DNA of 64,000 nt from Halanaerobiales bacterium (GTDB lineage Bacteria; Bacillota; Halanaerobiia; Halanaerobiales; DTU029): assembly GCA_029981855.1 (NCBI GenBank), contig JARRCS010000011.1, positions 1-64,000 on the forward strand, written 5' to 3'. The notes beneath the pieces are model-generated. The model was not told the DNA's origin and ran no database searches. It saw only the letters and a list, made by a program, of their open reading frames with translations. Made by a program: the position numbers and the translations under genes. Every line of letters begins with the position of its first letter. Within the stretch, counting starts at the first letter, position 1. This document shows positions 8,725-18,738 of the stretch, piece by piece.

Positions 8725-9298
8725 CTTCACCCCCAGTATAAATAACTTCCCTCTCGGTAACTACAATATCAACCGGTTGATCATACCTGCCGAAAGGTAG
8801 GGATTCAACCAGCAGGGAATGGAAGATTAAACCGATAGTCTTGGTCTTTTCCGGTAAACGGCTGATCAATCTGTCATAATACCCTCCGCCATACCCGATA
8901 CGGTAGCCATCTCTGGCAAAGGCCAGTCCCGGAACTACCACAACATCCAGTTCTTCTATCGGGGAGTTGAGTTTAATTTTAGGCTCCTTTATCCCGTATG
9001 TACCGGTGATAAGATCACTATCTAGATTATTTATCGGACTGATCCTTAACTCCCTCTTTTCCGGCAGACAATAGGGCAGGTAAACCTCTTTATTATCGAC
9101 CAGTAGTCTCTTAATTAAACCATGGGTGCTTACTTCATTCCGGTAGGAATAATAAACCATGAACTTGATGGCTCCCCTAACCTCATCCAGTTTAAAGAAT
9201 CTATTTTTAATAGCTATGCTAGCTCTCTCCAGCTGTTCCCTGCCTAAATTACTGCGAAAATTTAGAAAAAACTCTCTCAACTCTTCCTTAGTTTCCAA
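8717..9298 (-). CDS. fau: 5-formyltetrahydrofolate cyclo-ligase
   Basis: 193 aa from the TTG at 9298, which has GGGGTGA five bases upstream; a TTG at 9340 would add 14 residues but has no Shine-Dalgarno. The enzyme converts 5-formyl-THF to 5,10-methenyl-THF with ATP. The signature is VVPGLAFARDGYRIGYGGGYYDR near residues 122-144 (GYGGGYYDR being the folate/ATP-site motif). A 6S RNA gene lies directly upstream, as in the ssrS-ygfA pair of proteobacteria. Confidence 0.92.
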   Translation of the reverse strand: METKEELREFFLNFRSNLGREQLERASIAIKNRFFKLDEVRGAIKFMVYYSYRNEVSTHGLIKRLLVDNKEVYLPYCLPEKRELRISPINNLDSDLITGTYGIKEPKIKLNSPIEELDVVVVPGLAFARDGYRIGYGGGYYDRLISRLPEKTKTIGLIFHSLLVESLPFGRYDQPVDIVVTEREVIYTGGEDD

Positions 9299-9420
9299 AA
9301 AATCACCCCGTTTGGCCTGCGGTTCAATCCCTGCAATCAAAGTAAGATTTGATTTTAAAGGATTATAGCGAAACCAATTTGATTATTCAGAGTCAGGATG
9401 ACCCACGTTCTCTTTATGTA

Positions 9421-9447
9421 GAAAAAACTAACCCTTCCAGGTTAGTT
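9421..9447 (-). terminator. intrinsic terminator of the 6S RNA
   Basis: On the minus strand AACTAACC and GGTTAGTT form an eight-base stem around a six-base loop (arms 9426-9433 and 9440-9447), followed by six T. Confidence 0.85.
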
Positions 9448-9645
9448 TCTGGAGTGTTCCACCATGCCGTGTGATTATTTATTTTGATCCCTCTCATCCA
9501 GGTGGGTGCCCTCCTACCTGGTTTGTATGTCCTTCGAGAGGCATATACGCCGCAGGTAGAGTCCAGGCTCCCTATGTGTTGGTGTTGGTCAAAACATAAT
9601 TAATCATCACGCACACAGCAGAACAATTATTTCTCTCTCATGTTC
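9421..9645 (-). ncRNA. ssrS: 6S RNA
   Basis: About 225 nt between a good promoter (9652-9680) and an intrinsic terminator. The 5' and 3' parts pair over a long imperfect helix (TGCTGTGTG with CACACGGCA; GATTA..TTAT..TTTTGA with TCAAAATAAATAATC). An inner stem CTACCTG/CAGGTAG gives the single long hairpin with large central bubble expected of 6S RNA. Context supports this: B. subtilis bsrA lies beside aspS, and in proteobacteria ssrS lies upstream of fau; here it lies between the two. 6S RNA sequesters sigma-70/A RNA polymerase. The call rests on structure and context, not on a covariance search. Confidence 0.75.
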
Positions 9646-9651
9646 AAATAT

Positions 9652-9680
9652 ATCTTATCATAAAATATCTGCTATTGCAA
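9652..9680 (-). promoter_or_regulatory. promoter of the 6S RNA
   Basis: TTGCAA at 9675-9680 and TAAGAT at 9652-9657 on the minus strand with a 17-base spacer; predicted start near 9645. Confidence 0.75.
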
Positions 9681-9801
9681 CCCTGAAGCACAATAGTAAA
9701 ATGAGGAAGATTCAAGTCATATAACTTAAAATATAGGCATATTCTTAAAATATAGTACATTATATATACTACCCTGAAAATAGATTGGTTCAAATCCATT
9801 T

Positions 9802-9841
9802 TCATCCAGCTGAGTGCCACTTTTTGGTTGCATGTCTTGAA
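9802..9841 (-). repeat. degenerate partial copy of the 6S RNA sequence
   Basis: About 40 bases (TCATCCAGCTGAGTGCC ... GGTTGCATGTCTTGA on the plus strand) resemble 9497-9541 inside the 6S gene (TCATCCAGGTGGGTGCC ... GGTTTGTATGTCCTTCGA), with two small gaps. No second promoter or terminator is evident. The rest of 9681-9865 is AT-rich and shows no gene. Confidence 0.45.
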
Positions 9842-9865
9842 ATAAATTAATTAAAAAGAAAGGTG

Positions 9866-9964
9866 GTGAAAGACCTGGTTAGTGGTCTTGAGAACACCCT
9901 AGTAGTCGATAATCCTGTAAAGACTGTTTATGTTTGCATAGGTTTTAAAAACCAGGTGATTTAA
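9866..9964 (+). CDS. possible 32-aa peptide upstream of holin-like gene
   Basis: A GTG-started frame of 32 codons beginning VKDLVSGLENTL and ending GFKNQVI, whose TAA abuts the ATG of the next gene (TAAATG). AAAGAAAGG lies upstream but only two bases from the GTG, so ribosome binding is not ideal. The next gene's AGGTGA Shine-Dalgarno lies within the last codons. It could be a leader peptide or a chance frame; I do not recognise the peptide. Confidence 0.4.
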   Translation: MKDLVSGLENTLVVDNPVKTVYVCIGFKNQVI

Positions 9965-10270
9965 ATGATTGCCGAATCCCTAACCACAGTTGTCTTGCTG
10001 GCAGTAATAGTGGAAGTTGTTACTAATGGTATCAAGGCAGCCTTCCCGCTTGTTAAGGGGGAAAATGGAAATGGCAGCCGATTAATGGCCGCCATTGTAG
10101 GAATTACCATCTGTATATCTACCAGTATCGGTATTTTAAAAAACCTGAATATAGATGTCAGGCATGAAATAATTGACTACATTATTACGGGTATCATTAT
10201 CTCCCGCGGTTCAAATGCCGTCCATGATATTATATCCGTCTTTGATAAGCAGAAGACAAAGGTGATCTAA
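9965..10270 (+). CDS. small holin-like membrane protein
   Basis: 101 aa, with AGGTGA six bases before the ATG. There are two or three hydrophobic segments (about 5-22, 42-58 and 69-80) separated by a polar KGENGNGSR loop. The [13 protein letters not shown] stretch near the C-terminus resembles short phage holin-like membrane proteins. No endolysin, portal or integrase is nearby, so it is either an isolated prophage remnant or a domesticated holin. It is one of only two plus-strand genes in the window and converges with aspS; the stop codons overlap (TAA 10268-10270 against TAG 10267-10269). Confidence 0.65.
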   Translation: MIAESLTTVVLLAVIVEVVTNGIKAAFPLVKGENGNGSRLMAAIVGITICISTSIGILKNLNIDVRHEIIDYIITGIIISRGSNAVHDIISVFDKQKTKVI

Positions 10271-12042
10271 AGATCAACTCTAATATTCAGCTCCCTCAGC
10301 TGTTTTTCCGATACCTTTGAAGGTGCCTTTGTCATGGGGGAAGTAGCCTTCTGGGTTTTGGGAAAAGCTATGACATCCCTGATAGAATCTGCACCGCTTA
10401 AGATCATCATCAAGCGGTCTAAACCAAAGGCAATTCCTCCGTGAGGCGGTGTACCGTATTCAAAGGCCTCGAGCAGAAAGCCAAACTTCTCTTCAGCCTC
10501 AGCCTCATCGATATTTAAGGCCTTAAAGACCTTCTGCTGGAGCTCCCTGTTATTGATACGGATACTTCCTCCACCAAGTTCTTCCCCGTTTAACACAAGA
10601 TCATAAGCCCGGGACCTGACCTTTTCCGGTTCCGTCTCCAGTAAGGGGATATCCTCTGCCAGGGGCGAGGTAAAGGGGTGATGCTTGGCCACATAACGGC
10701 CTTCCTCCTCATCATACTCCAGTAACGGAAAATCGGTTACCCAGAGGAATTCGTACTTATTCTCAGGAATAAGTCCTTCTTCCCTGGCAATCTTGAGACG
10801 TAAATTCCCCAGAGAATCGGCAACAACTGCCGGCTTATCGGCAACTAAGAGCAACAGGTCACCGTTTTCAGCACCCATAGCCTCTTTAATTCCCTCTATT
10901 TCTGCCTCAGATAGGAATTTGGCTAACGGTGATTTCAAACCATCTTCCTTCAGGGCCATCCAGGCCAGGCCTTTAGCCTTAAAGATCTTGACATAATCGG
11001 TATAGCCATCGATCTTGCTCCTGGGTGAATCCGCCCCGCCTTTAAAGTTAATACCTTTAACCAGACCCCCGTTGGAGACAGTATTGCTGAATACCTTAAA
11101 CTCACTATCCTTAACTATCCCGGATATATCCTTCAGTTCCATTCCGAAACGGAGATCGGGCTTATCAGAACCGTATTTATCCATGGCCTCCCGGTAGGTC
11201 ATTACCGGTATCTCTTCCGGAATTTCAATCCCCCTTAAGCCAAAGATCCTTCTCATTAAACCATCAACTACCCTGAAGATATCCTTCTCGGAGACAAAAG
11301 ACATCTCGATATCTATCTGGGTAAATTCGGGCTGGCGGTTTGCCCGCAAATCCTCGTCCCTGAAACAGCGGGCAATCTGAAAATACCTCTCCATCCCTGA
11401 GGCCATTAAAAGCTGCTTGAAGAGCTGGGGGGATTGCGGTAAGGCATAAAAGCAACCCGGATTAACCCGGCTCGGTACCAGATAATCGCGGGCCCCTTCA
11501 GGGGTGCTCTTAGTTAAAATCGGGGTTTCAATCTCCCAGAATCCCTCTTCAGATAGGTAATCCCTGGTGGCCTTCATGACCTTATGCCTGAGTTCCATTA
11601 TCCTTTGCATCCGGGGCCTTCTCAAATCCAGATACCTGTATTTTAAACGCAGGTCCTCATTAACATCAATCTCATCACTGATATGGAAGGGGGGTGTCTT
11701 GGCCTCATCCAGGATATGCAGTTTGACTCCTCTAACCTCAATCTCACCGGTTGCCAGTTCGGGATTTACATTGCCTTCAGGTCGCTTTTCAACCTTACCC
11801 TCGACAGCAATAACATATTCTGAACGTAAGCTATCTGCCCTGACAAAGGATTCCTCATCGATATCCGGATTAAAGACAACCTGAACCAGGCCCGATCTAT
11901 CTCTCAGATCGATAAAGATAACCCCACCGTGGTCCCGGCGTCTCTGGACCCACCCCATTAAAACAACGCTTTCATCTATGTTAGCAAGAGATAGTTCTCC
12001 GCAGTGATGGGTCCTACTCAATTCGGCTATACTTTCACCCAT
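10267..12042 (-). CDS. aspS: aspartate--tRNA ligase
   Basis: 591 aa, full-length bacterial class II AspRS. The N-terminal OB-fold anticodon domain holds [22 protein letters not shown]. Motif 2 [18 protein letters not shown], the GAD insertion domain (about 290-410), and motif 3 [13 protein letters not shown] follow. [12 protein letters not shown] is typical of AspRS. AGGAGGAG precedes the ATG. hisS lies 66 bases upstream in the same direction, the order found in B. subtilis (hisS-aspS). The spacer shows no T-box. Confidence 0.97.
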   Translation of the reverse strand: MGESIAELSRTHHCGELSLANIDESVVLMGWVQRRRDHGGVIFIDLRDRSGLVQVVFNPDIDEESFVRADSLRSEYVIAVEGKVEKRPEGNVNPELATGEIEVRGVKLHILDEAKTPPFHISDEIDVNEDLRLKYRYLDLRRPRMQRIMELRHKVMKATRDYLSEEGFWEIETPILTKSTPEGARDYLVPSRVNPGCFYALPQSPQLFKQLLMASGMERYFQIARCFRDEDLRANRQPEFTQIDIEMSFVSEKDIFRVVDGLMRRIFGLRGIEIPEEIPVMTYREAMDKYGSDKPDLRFGMELKDISGIVKDSEFKVFSNTVSNGGLVKGINFKGGADSPRSKIDGYTDYVKIFKAKGLAWMALKEDGLKSPLAKFLSEAEIEGIKEAMGAENGDLLLLVADKPAVVADSLGNLRLKIAREEGLIPENKYEFLWVTDFPLLEYDEEEGRYVAKHHPFTSPLAEDIPLLETEPEKVRSRAYDLVLNGEELGGGSIRINNRELQQKVFKALNIDEAEAEEKFGFLLEAFEYGTPPHGGIAFGLDRLMMILSGADSIRDVIAFPKTQKATSPMTKAPSKVSEKQLRELNIRVDL

Positions 12043-12107
12043 TAATTTCTCCTCCTTTATAACATCTTTTACATATATAAAACTGCTGATAATCCGAGAA
12101 CATTAAG

Positions 12108-13361
12108 TTACATGGACATATGCTCTACTAATTTATCCAGCTTAATTTCTACCTCTTCCCCTGATTTCATATTCCTGATGGTGGCCACACCTTTATCTAG
12201 TTCATCCTCACCCAAAATGATCGTATAAGTAGCATTCATCCTGTCAGCTGCCTTCATCTGGCTCCTGACACTTCTATCCAGATAGTCCATCTCTGTCTTT
12301 AAACCGGCCTTCCTCAGATGATAGATATATTTGAAGGCTGCCCGCTTGGCTCTATCTCCGATGGTAGTAATATATAGGTCGATCCCTTTTTCTACGGGCA
12401 ATTCTATCCCCTGTTCTTCAAGGGTAATCATCAGCCTTTCCAGACCGATGGCAAAACCAATACCGGGTATATCCTTTTTGCCGATCTCTTCGGCCAGGCC
12501 ATTATAACGGCCGCCTCCGAAGATAGTATCCTGGGCACCCAGACCCCGGTACTTGATTTCAAAGGCTGTATTGGTATAATAGTCCAACCCTCTGACCAGG
12601 GTGGGGTCTACCTGATATTTAACCTCTAAGTAATCCAGATAGTCCTTAACCTGGTTAAAGTGTTCATCACATTCATCACAGAGGTAATCTATAATCAGGG
12701 GCGCCTCCAGGACAACCCTGGAACAGCTCTCATTCTTGCAATCAAGCACCCTCAGGGGATTGCGCTCCAGTCTGGTCTGACAGTCTCTACATAATTCCTC
12801 CCGGTGCTCTTGCAAATACCCCTTTAAAACCTCCAGATAGTCAGCCCTGCATTTCGGACAACCGATGCTATTTATATATGTCTCAAGGTCGGTTAATCCC
12901 AGTTTTTCAAGGATATTTAGCCCTAAGAGAATAACCTCGGCATCAAGGGCCGGGTCATTTGAACCCAGGGCCTCAACCCCTAACTGGTGGAACTGGCGGA
13001 ACCTTCCTGCCTGGGGGCGTTCATATCTAAACATGGGCCCGATATAAAAGAATTTTCTCGGCTGGGCCTCTCCGTAGAGCTTATTTTCCAGAAAGGACCT
13101 GACCACAGGGGCGGTCCCCTCCGGCCTCAAGGTGATACTCCTACCCCCTTTATCGGTAAAGGTATACATCTCCTTTTCCACAATATCGGTAGTTTCCCCG
13201 ATACCGCGCTGAAAAAGCTCGGTATACTCAAAAATAGGTGTCCTTATTTCTTCATAATTATAGACCCTTAACAATTCTCGGATTTTTTCCTCTACATACT
13301 GCCACTTTAGAGAAAGCGGGGGCAAAATATCATTTGTCCCCCGCGGTGCCTTAAGACTCAT
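12108..13361 (-). CDS. hisS: histidine--tRNA ligase
   Basis: 417 aa, class II synthetase. Motif 1 region RTPIFEYTELFQRGIGETTDIVEKEMYTF, motif 2 MFRYERPQAGRFRQFHQLG, the histidine-binding LVRGLDYYTNTAFEI, and motif 3 GFAIGLERL are all present, with a C-terminal anticodon-binding domain from about residue 325. A cysteine-rich insertion (CPKCRADY, CRDCQ, CDECDE, about 170-235) resembles a zinc-ribbon and is seen in other Bacillota HisRS. It starts 12 bases after the parvulin gene, with no room for a T-box. Confidence 0.97.
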   Translation of the reverse strand: MSLKAPRGTNDILPPLSLKWQYVEEKIRELLRVYNYEEIRTPIFEYTELFQRGIGETTDIVEKEMYTFTDKGGRSITLRPEGTAPVVRSFLENKLYGEAQPRKFFYIGPMFRYERPQAGRFRQFHQLGVEALGSNDPALDAEVILLGLNILEKLGLTDLETYINSIGCPKCRADYLEVLKGYLQEHREELCRDCQTRLERNPLRVLDCKNESCSRVVLEAPLIIDYLCDECDEHFNQVKDYLDYLEVKYQVDPTLVRGLDYYTNTAFEIKYRGLGAQDTIFGGGRYNGLAEEIGKKDIPGIGFAIGLERLMITLEEQGIELPVEKGIDLYITTIGDRAKRAAFKYIYHLRKAGLKTEMDYLDRSVRSQMKAADRMNATYTIILGEDELDKGVATIRNMKSGEEVEIKLDKLVEHMSM

Positions 13362-13373
13362 ACCATCACCCTT

Positions 13374-14900
13374 TTACTGATTATTGGAAGTTTCAGCCGT
13401 TTGCTGATTAGCAGTCTGTTTATTATTAGCTTCGGTTGAAACCGTCTTTTCTTTTACCTCTGAAGATGCAGTATCTTCACTGGTAGCTGAATTTGCCTCT
13501 TTATTAGCCTTCTGAAACTCTTCCTGCTCCTTTTGTATCTTCTCCTGGATTTCCTTTAGTTTGTCCATCTCGGCCTGGGCCTTCTCTTCGGCCTCCAGGC
13601 TGTTATAGGCCAGATAGAGCTGATAATGGGCCATAAAATCCTCACCGGCCAGCTCTGAAGCCTTATCATACTGGGCAAGGGCCTTTTCTTTATCGGGATC
13701 CTCTAACCCGGCAAGGAAGTTTCCGTAACTGAAGTGAAGTTCCCAGTCATCAGGATATTCCTCAATAGCCTTATCATAGGTCTCCAGGGCCTTAGCCAGC
13801 TGCTTATTCCCGTGATAGGCATGGGCCAAATAGGTGTAGATACTGGGCAGCGGATTCATCTCAAGGGCTTTGGCCAGCTCCTGGACAGCCAGTTCATAAT
13901 TACCCTTCCTTAAGGCCTCATATCCCTTCAGGGTTGGGTCAAGAATCTCTATCTCGGCTTCGGCTTTGGCATTTTCCAGCCAGTTATTAAAGGCCTTCGA
14001 CTGTTTCTGCTTTAATAGCCTGTCCTTAATCCCGGCCTTCGCCTCTTCATAATCTTTTCCGGTAGCCAGTTTTTTATCCACGACCTTGATGAGATAATAG
14101 GCCTCAGGCCCGGTAATAACCTCGCTAACTTCACCCTTCTTCAGGGCAAAGGCCTCTTTGATAACCTCCTCGGGCAGATAACCGCTATCCCGTCCGATGA
14201 ATCCGAGATCACTATTATCAATATCTGAATATTCTTTGGCAACATCGGCAAAGGAAGTCCCTGCTTTTATCTTGGAGAGTGCCTCTCTAATCTTTTCTTC
14301 GGCCGCCTTTTGGTCATCTTTAAACCCTTTGATAATAATCAAAGGGTGTACCTGTTCATAAGCCCTTTGAATCTCTTCTTCTGTCACGGTTACATTACTA
14401 TAACTTTTTTCCCTAACCTGTTTGATCAGATCACTCTGCTCCAGGCTTTTTTTGATATCCCTCTCTAAGTCTGCATAATTAATCCCCTGATTTTCCAGAT
14501 TATTGACTAACTCCTCTTTGGTCATCTCATTTGCTTCTAGTATCTTATTAATATAATCCTCTACATCCTTATCGGAGACCTGGGGTTTAAGCTGCATCTC
14601 CTCAGCATTCTGCAGAATAACCTCCCGCTCAATCAGCGAGTCGAGAACACTTAATTTGAAGGGTATAATCTGAGAACGGGTTAATTGTGAGCTTTGAGGG
14701 GCCTGATTCCGCAGAATAGCATAGTACTCCTGCTGGGTTATATTAGTATTATTTACCTTGGCAACATAAGGTGAAGGGGCATTTGTCGGGGCAGACCTGT
14801 TCAGATAGGCACCATATCCCATTAATCCACCTGTAATTACCATCGCAGCAGCAATAATAATGATAATAATTTTACTATAATTCCTTAATTTGCTAAACAT
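13374..14900 (-). CDS. membrane-anchored parvulin-type peptidyl-prolyl isomerase with TPR tail
   Basis: 508 aa from the ATG at 14900, seven bases after GGGAG; an ATG at 14918 has no Shine-Dalgarno. One N-terminal membrane segment (about 9-30) without a lipobox anchors it outside the cytoplasm. A SurA-N-like region (about 42-180) is followed by a PpiC rotamase domain (about 185-280) with YSDIDNSDLGFIGRDSG and KGEVSEVI. Three TPR-like repeats (about 325-440) come next, with a Glu/Lys coiled segment and a Gln/Asn/Thr/Ser-rich tail. PrsA/SurA relatives help exported proteins fold. The TPR extension is unusual for PrsA. Confidence 0.85.
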   Translation of the reverse strand: MFSKLRNYSKIIIIIIAAAMVITGGLMGYGAYLNRSAPTNAPSPYVAKVNNTNITQQEYYAILRNQAPQSSQLTRSQIIPFKLSVLDSLIEREVILQNAEEMQLKPQVSDKDVEDYINKILEANEMTKEELVNNLENQGINYADLERDIKKSLEQSDLIKQVREKSYSNVTVTEEEIQRAYEQVHPLIIIKGFKDDQKAAEEKIREALSKIKAGTSFADVAKEYSDIDNSDLGFIGRDSGYLPEEVIKEAFALKKGEVSEVITGPEAYYLIKVVDKKLATGKDYEEAKAGIKDRLLKQKQSKAFNNWLENAKAEAEIEILDPTLKGYEALRKGNYELAVQELAKALEMNPLPSIYTYLAHAYHGNKQLAKALETYDKAIEEYPDDWELHFSYGNFLAGLEDPDKEKALAQYDKASELAGEDFMAHYQLYLAYNSLEAEEKAQAEMDKLKEIQEKIQKEQEEFQKANKEANSATSEDTASSEVKEKTVSTEANNKQTANQQTAETSNNQ

Positions 14901-14935
14901 TATTACACTCCCTTCCATAAGAATCTTTCTTAATT

Positions 14936-15580
14936 TTATCTTATAAAAGAATACTTGTCAATGTTGCCCCAGAAATCTTGAAATTCCTTGAGCGTAAATT
15001 TCATCCCATGCCCGGGATAAATAACGGTGTTACCGGGTAAAGTCAGTATCTTCTCTTCAATAGACTTAAATAATTCGGCCTGGGAACAACCGGGAAAATC
15101 GCTTCTCCCTGTCCCCCTGGGAAAAACGTTATCTCCACTAAAAAGTAAATTCTCCTTTTTATGATAAAGGGAGATCCCTCCCGGACTGTGTCCCGGGGTA
15201 TGAATCACGGTAAGTGAAAGCCCCCCTCCGAGATTTATTTCATCCCCCTCTTCCAGCAAACCATCGGCCGGATCAACTGTAAGTTCATCTCCGATTAAGA
15301 AAGATAAATTTTTTTGCGGGTCGGTTAAAAAATCCTTCTCCAGGCGGTGGATGTAAAGATCAGCACCGGTCCGCCGGCGGATAAAATCAACCGCCCCGAT
15401 ATGATCGAAATGGCCATGGGTAATAATAATCTTAACGATCTCAACACCGCTCTCTTCGATCTCCCTTAAAATTTTCTCCCCCTCTGCTCCGGGGTCAATA
15501 CATATTCCCCTGTTATTATCAGCAGCAAGCAGGTAAAAGTTTGTTCGATTGATGCCTACAGGAATCTGTTTAATGAGCAT
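14936..15580 (-). CDS. MBL-fold hydrolase, glyoxalase II-like
   Basis: 214 aa. The zinc motif THGHFDHIGA is at residues 54-63, with further ligands in HTPGHSPGGISL (about 133-138), SGDNVFPRGTGRSD and PGHGMKF. Length and motifs fit the YcbL/GloB-like MBL family found between relA/dtd and hisS in Bacillota. The substrate is uncertain: hydroxyacylglutathione is unlikely where glutathione is absent, and another thioester may be used. GGGTGG precedes the ATG. Confidence 0.85.
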   Translation of the reverse strand: MLIKQIPVGINRTNFYLLAADNNRGICIDPGAEGEKILREIEESGVEIVKIIITHGHFDHIGAVDFIRRRTGADLYIHRLEKDFLTDPQKNLSFLIGDELTVDPADGLLEEGDEINLGGGLSLTVIHTPGHSPGGISLYHKKENLLFSGDNVFPRGTGRSDFPGCSQAELFKSIEEKILTLPGNTVIYPGHGMKFTLKEFQDFWGNIDKYSFIR

Positions 15581-15596
15581 TACTCACCACCCCGAT

Positions 15597-16046
15597 CTAG
15601 AAATTCTTTTCACTGTCCAGTAAAAGGGTAACCGGACCATCATTAATTAACTCAACATCCATCATTGCCTGAAACTCTCCGGTCTCTACCTTGAGCCCTG
15701 TACCGGCAACCTGATTAATAAAGTACCGGTATAGCTCCTCAGCCTTTTCAGGTCTGGCAGCTGCAAAAAAACTGGGCCGCCGGCCCTTCCGGCAATCCCC
15801 GTAGAGGGTAAACTGGGAAACAACCAGTATTTCCCCTTCCAGATCAAAAAGGGAGAGATTCATCTTTCCCTCTTCATCCTCAAAGATTCTAAGATTAACA
15901 ATCTTATCGGCCAGATAATCGGCATCAGATTCGGTATCACCTTCGCCAACACCGAGAAAGACCAGTAACCCCTGTCCAATTTTACCCTTAATCTCCTGGT
16001 TAACGGATACTTTAGTTTCCTTTACTCTCTGAACAACCGCACGCAT
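15597..16046 (-). CDS. dtd: D-aminoacyl-tRNA deacylase
   Basis: 149 aa, standard length. DTD hydrolyses D-amino acids (and glycine mischarged on tRNA-Ala) from t[11 protein letters not shown] at the start, the [17 protein letters not shown] motif (about 77-93) and the Gly-Pro motif NDGPVTL near residue 137 that defines chiral selectivity are all present. It is immediately downstream of relA, the widely conserved relA-dtd pair. Confidence 0.95.
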   Translation of the reverse strand: MRAVVQRVKETKVSVNQEIKGKIGQGLLVFLGVGEGDTESDADYLADKIVNLRIFEDEEGKMNLSLFDLEGEILVVSQFTLYGDCRKGRRPSFFAAARPEKAEELYRYFINQVAGTGLKVETGEFQAMMDVELINDGPVTLLLDSEKNF

Positions 16047-16057
16047 CTGATCACTCC

Positions 16058-18214
16058 TTAAGATGGTTTAGCTCTTTCTACAGATAGTACTCCGGAAATA
16101 CTATCGATTTTATTGATAATATCCCTCATATGCTCTAAGCTGCTTAACTCCAGTGAAAGCTCGATATGGGCCCTGTTATATTTATCGGTCCGGGCGACAA
16201 CCGAAGATAAATTGACCTGTTCTTCTTTAATCACGGAAGTTATATCATTTAGTAAAGCCTTTTTATCGAAGGCCTCAATGGCCAGATTAACCTGATAGGT
16301 TTCGATCCTCTGGTTATCCCAGCTAACCTCAATTAGTCTCTCTTTATCCTGTTCGATCAGGTTCTTAAGATTAGGACAATCATGCCGGTGAATGGAAACA
16401 CCCCTTCCCCTGGTAATATAACCGATTATTTTATCACCGGGCACCGGGTTGCAACACCTGGCCAGCCTGACCAGGAGATTATCAATACCTTTAACCCTTA
16501 CACCCCTGTCGGTAGTCCTCTTCGGAGTGCTGTAGGGCAAATTCTGCAGATTCTCCAGCGAATACTCCTCATTATCCCGGACAACGGAAAATCTATTAAC
16601 TATCTGTTTGGCCTTTATCTGACTATAACCGATGGCTTCCAAAAGCTCATCCGGGTTGTTTTTCCCCATCTTCTGGGCTATTCTCTCCAGCTCTTCCTGT
16701 TTCTCATTCTCCTTTAACTCGATATGCCTTCTCCTTAACTCCCTTTCTAGGTGTTCCTTACCCCTCTGGATGATCTCGTCCCTCTGCTGCTGTTTAAACC
16801 AGTGTTTAATCTTGCTCCTGGCCTTCGAGGTCTTAACAAATTTTAACCAGTCACGGCTGGGCCCTGTACTGGTTTTTGAGGTCTGAATCTCAACAATATC
16901 CCCGTTCTTCAGTCTATATTCCAGGGGCACTATTTTACCGTTAACCTTGGCCCCAACACAGCTGTTTCCAACCTCTGTATGAATGTAGTAGGCAAAATCA
17001 ACCGGGGTAGCGCCCCGGGGCAGTGAAATAACATCACCCTTGGGGGTAAAAACAAAGACCTCATCTTCAAAAAGGTCGATCTTTAAGGTCTCCATAAATT
17101 CCTGTGGTTCCTGGAGGTCCTTCTGCCATTCCAAAAGCTGTCTTAACCAGGAAAGCTTCTCTTCAAAGACCTCATCCCTGGTTCTCCCCTCCTTATACTT
17201 CCAGTGGGCAGCGATACCATATTCAGCCGTCCTGTGCATTTCGGGTGTCCTGATCTGTACCTCAAGGGGATCTCCTTTAGGGCCGATTACCGTTGTATGG
17301 AGGGATTGATACATATTTGATTTAGGCATGGCAATATAATCCTTGAAACGGCCGGGTATAGGTTTCCAGATCTCATGAACCAGACCAAGAACCTCATAAC
17401 ACCCTCTCACCGAGTCAATAATTACCCTGATGGCCGTCAGATCATATATCTCATTAAAATCGATCTCTTTCCGTTTCATCTTCTGATAAATGCTATATAG
17501 GTGTTTGGGGCGCCCGTAAATCTCGGCAGAAATACCCTGTTCTTCGAATTTGTTCCTGAGAATGCTAATTGCCTTCTGAATATCCTTTTCCCGCTGCTGG
17601 CGGTTGGCAGCAACCTTACGGGCAACTTCATAATACATATCCGGATCCAAAAAGCGGAAGGAGAGATCCTCCAATTCCCACTTCAGGCGTGACATACCTA
17701 ACCTGTGGGCAAGCGGTGCATAGATCTCCAGGGTTTCCTGGGCCTTTTCCTTCTGTTTGGCCTTATTTAGATAACCCAGGGTACGCATATTATGCAAACG
17801 GTCGGCCAGTTTAATCAGGATTACCCTGATATCCTCAGCCATAGCAATAAACATCTTCCGTAAACTCTCTGCCTGGTGTTCTTCCTTAGACTTAAACTGG
17901 AGTCTGGTCAGCTTGGTAACACCATCAACCAGCAGGGCAATCTCCGAACCGAACTCCCTGTTAATATCATCACTGGAAACAGAGGTATCTTCCACTACAT
18001 CATGTAATAGAGCGCTGGTTATTGAGATAATATCCAGTTCCAGCTCTGCCAGGATATAGGCCACACCCAGGGGGTGTTCGATATAGGGTTCCCCGGAGAC
18101 ACGGTACTGTCCCTTATGGGCCTCTTTAGCAAAATTATAGGCCTTCTTAACTAATGCTAAATCTGGATCCTCCATATATGAGTTTATTCTGGTTAAAAGA
18201 TCCCCCAGTTTCAT
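16058..18214 (-). CDS. relA: bifunctional (p)ppGpp synthetase/hydrolase Rel
   Basis: 718 aa. The N-terminal HD hydrolase domain has [11 protein letters not shown] (about 68-78) and [11 protein letters not shown]. The synthetase domain contains YDLTAIRVI and the [11 protein letters not shown] loop. A TGS domain (about 395-455, [29 protein letters not shown]) is followed by a conserved Cys/His helical region ([25 protein letters not shown]) and a C-terminal ACT domain. Intact HD and synthetase motifs indicate a Rel enzyme with both activities. apt is immediately upstream, the common recJ-apt-relA-dtd order. Confidence 0.96.
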   Translation of the reverse strand: MKLGDLLTRINSYMEDPDLALVKKAYNFAKEAHKGQYRVSGEPYIEHPLGVAYILAELELDIISITSALLHDVVEDTSVSSDDINREFGSEIALLVDGVTKLTRLQFKSKEEHQAESLRKMFIAMAEDIRVILIKLADRLHNMRTLGYLNKAKQKEKAQETLEIYAPLAHRLGMSRLKWELEDLSFRFLDPDMYYEVARKVAANRQQREKDIQKAISILRNKFEEQGISAEIYGRPKHLYSIYQKMKRKEIDFNEIYDLTAIRVIIDSVRGCYEVLGLVHEIWKPIPGRFKDYIAMPKSNMYQSLHTTVIGPKGDPLEVQIRTPEMHRTAEYGIAAHWKYKEGRTRDEVFEEKLSWLRQLLEWQKDLQEPQEFMETLKIDLFEDEVFVFTPKGDVISLPRGATPVDFAYYIHTEVGNSCVGAKVNGKIVPLEYRLKNGDIVEIQTSKTSTGPSRDWLKFVKTSKARSKIKHWFKQQQRDEIIQRGKEHLERELRRRHIELKENEKQEELERIAQKMGKNNPDELLEAIGYSQIKAKQIVNRFSVVRDNEEYSLENLQNLPYSTPKRTTDRGVRVKGIDNLLVRLARCCNPVPGDKIIGYITRGRGVSIHRHDCPNLKNLIEQDKERLIEVSWDNQRIETYQVNLAIEAFDKKALLNDITSVIKEEQVNLSSVVARTDKYNRAHIELSLELSSLEHMRDIINKIDSISGVLSVERAKPS

Positions 18215-18225
18215 ATACTACCCCT

Positions 18226-18738
18226 TCACTCCTGTAATAAACTGAAAATATCATATCCTTTCAATTTCTCCCGTCCTTTTAAAAATTGTAATTCCAGTAA
18301 AAAGCCTATTCCTACTACCTCCCCGCCTAATTTTTCAATTAGTTCAACTGCTGCCTTGATAGTACCACCGGTAGCCAGTAGATCATCGATTAAGAGAACC
18401 TTATCTCCCGGTTTAATGGCATCCTTATGCATCTCAATCCGGTTGCTACCATATTCAAGGTCATAGGAGACAGATATTGTTTCAGCGGGTAATTTGCCGG
18501 GCTTTCTGATCGGTATAAAACCCTTTCCCAATTCCAGGGCCATGGGTGTGCCGATAATAAAACCCCTGGCTTCGATAGCCGCTATATAATCAATATCATA
18601 GTCTCGATAATGCTCAATCATCTTCCCCATTGCCTCCTGAAAGGCCTTTGCATCCTTCAGCAGGGTAGTTATGTCTTTAAAGATAATACCCTCCCTGGGA
18701 AAATCAGGGATGTCTCTTATGATTGCTTTAAAATCCAT
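18226..18738 (-). CDS. apt: adenine phosphoribosyltransferase
   Basis: 170 aa. It makes AMP from adenine and PRPP. The PRPP-binding loop VLLIDDLLATGGTIKAA is near residues 113-129, with the FPREGIIFKDIT N-terminal motif and ARGFIIGTPMALELGKGFIPIRKPGKLP in the middle. Its ATG overlaps the recJ stop as TGATG (18736-18740), so translation is coupled. Confidence 0.96.
   Translation of the reverse strand: MDFKAIIRDIPDFPREGIIFKDITTLLKDAKAFQEAMGKMIEHYRDYDIDYIAAIEARGFIIGTPMALELGKGFIPIRKPGKLPAETISVSYDLEYGSNRIEMHKDAIKPGDKVLLIDDLLATGGTIKAAVELIEKLGGEVVGIGFLLELQFLKGREKLKGYDIFSLLQE

Noticed and set aside
9421-9645. T-box riboswitch upstream of fau
   Set aside because: A GGTGGAAC segment looked similar, but the conserved T-box core and specifier stem are absent and the following gene is not amino-acid related; long-hairpin 6S RNA fits better.
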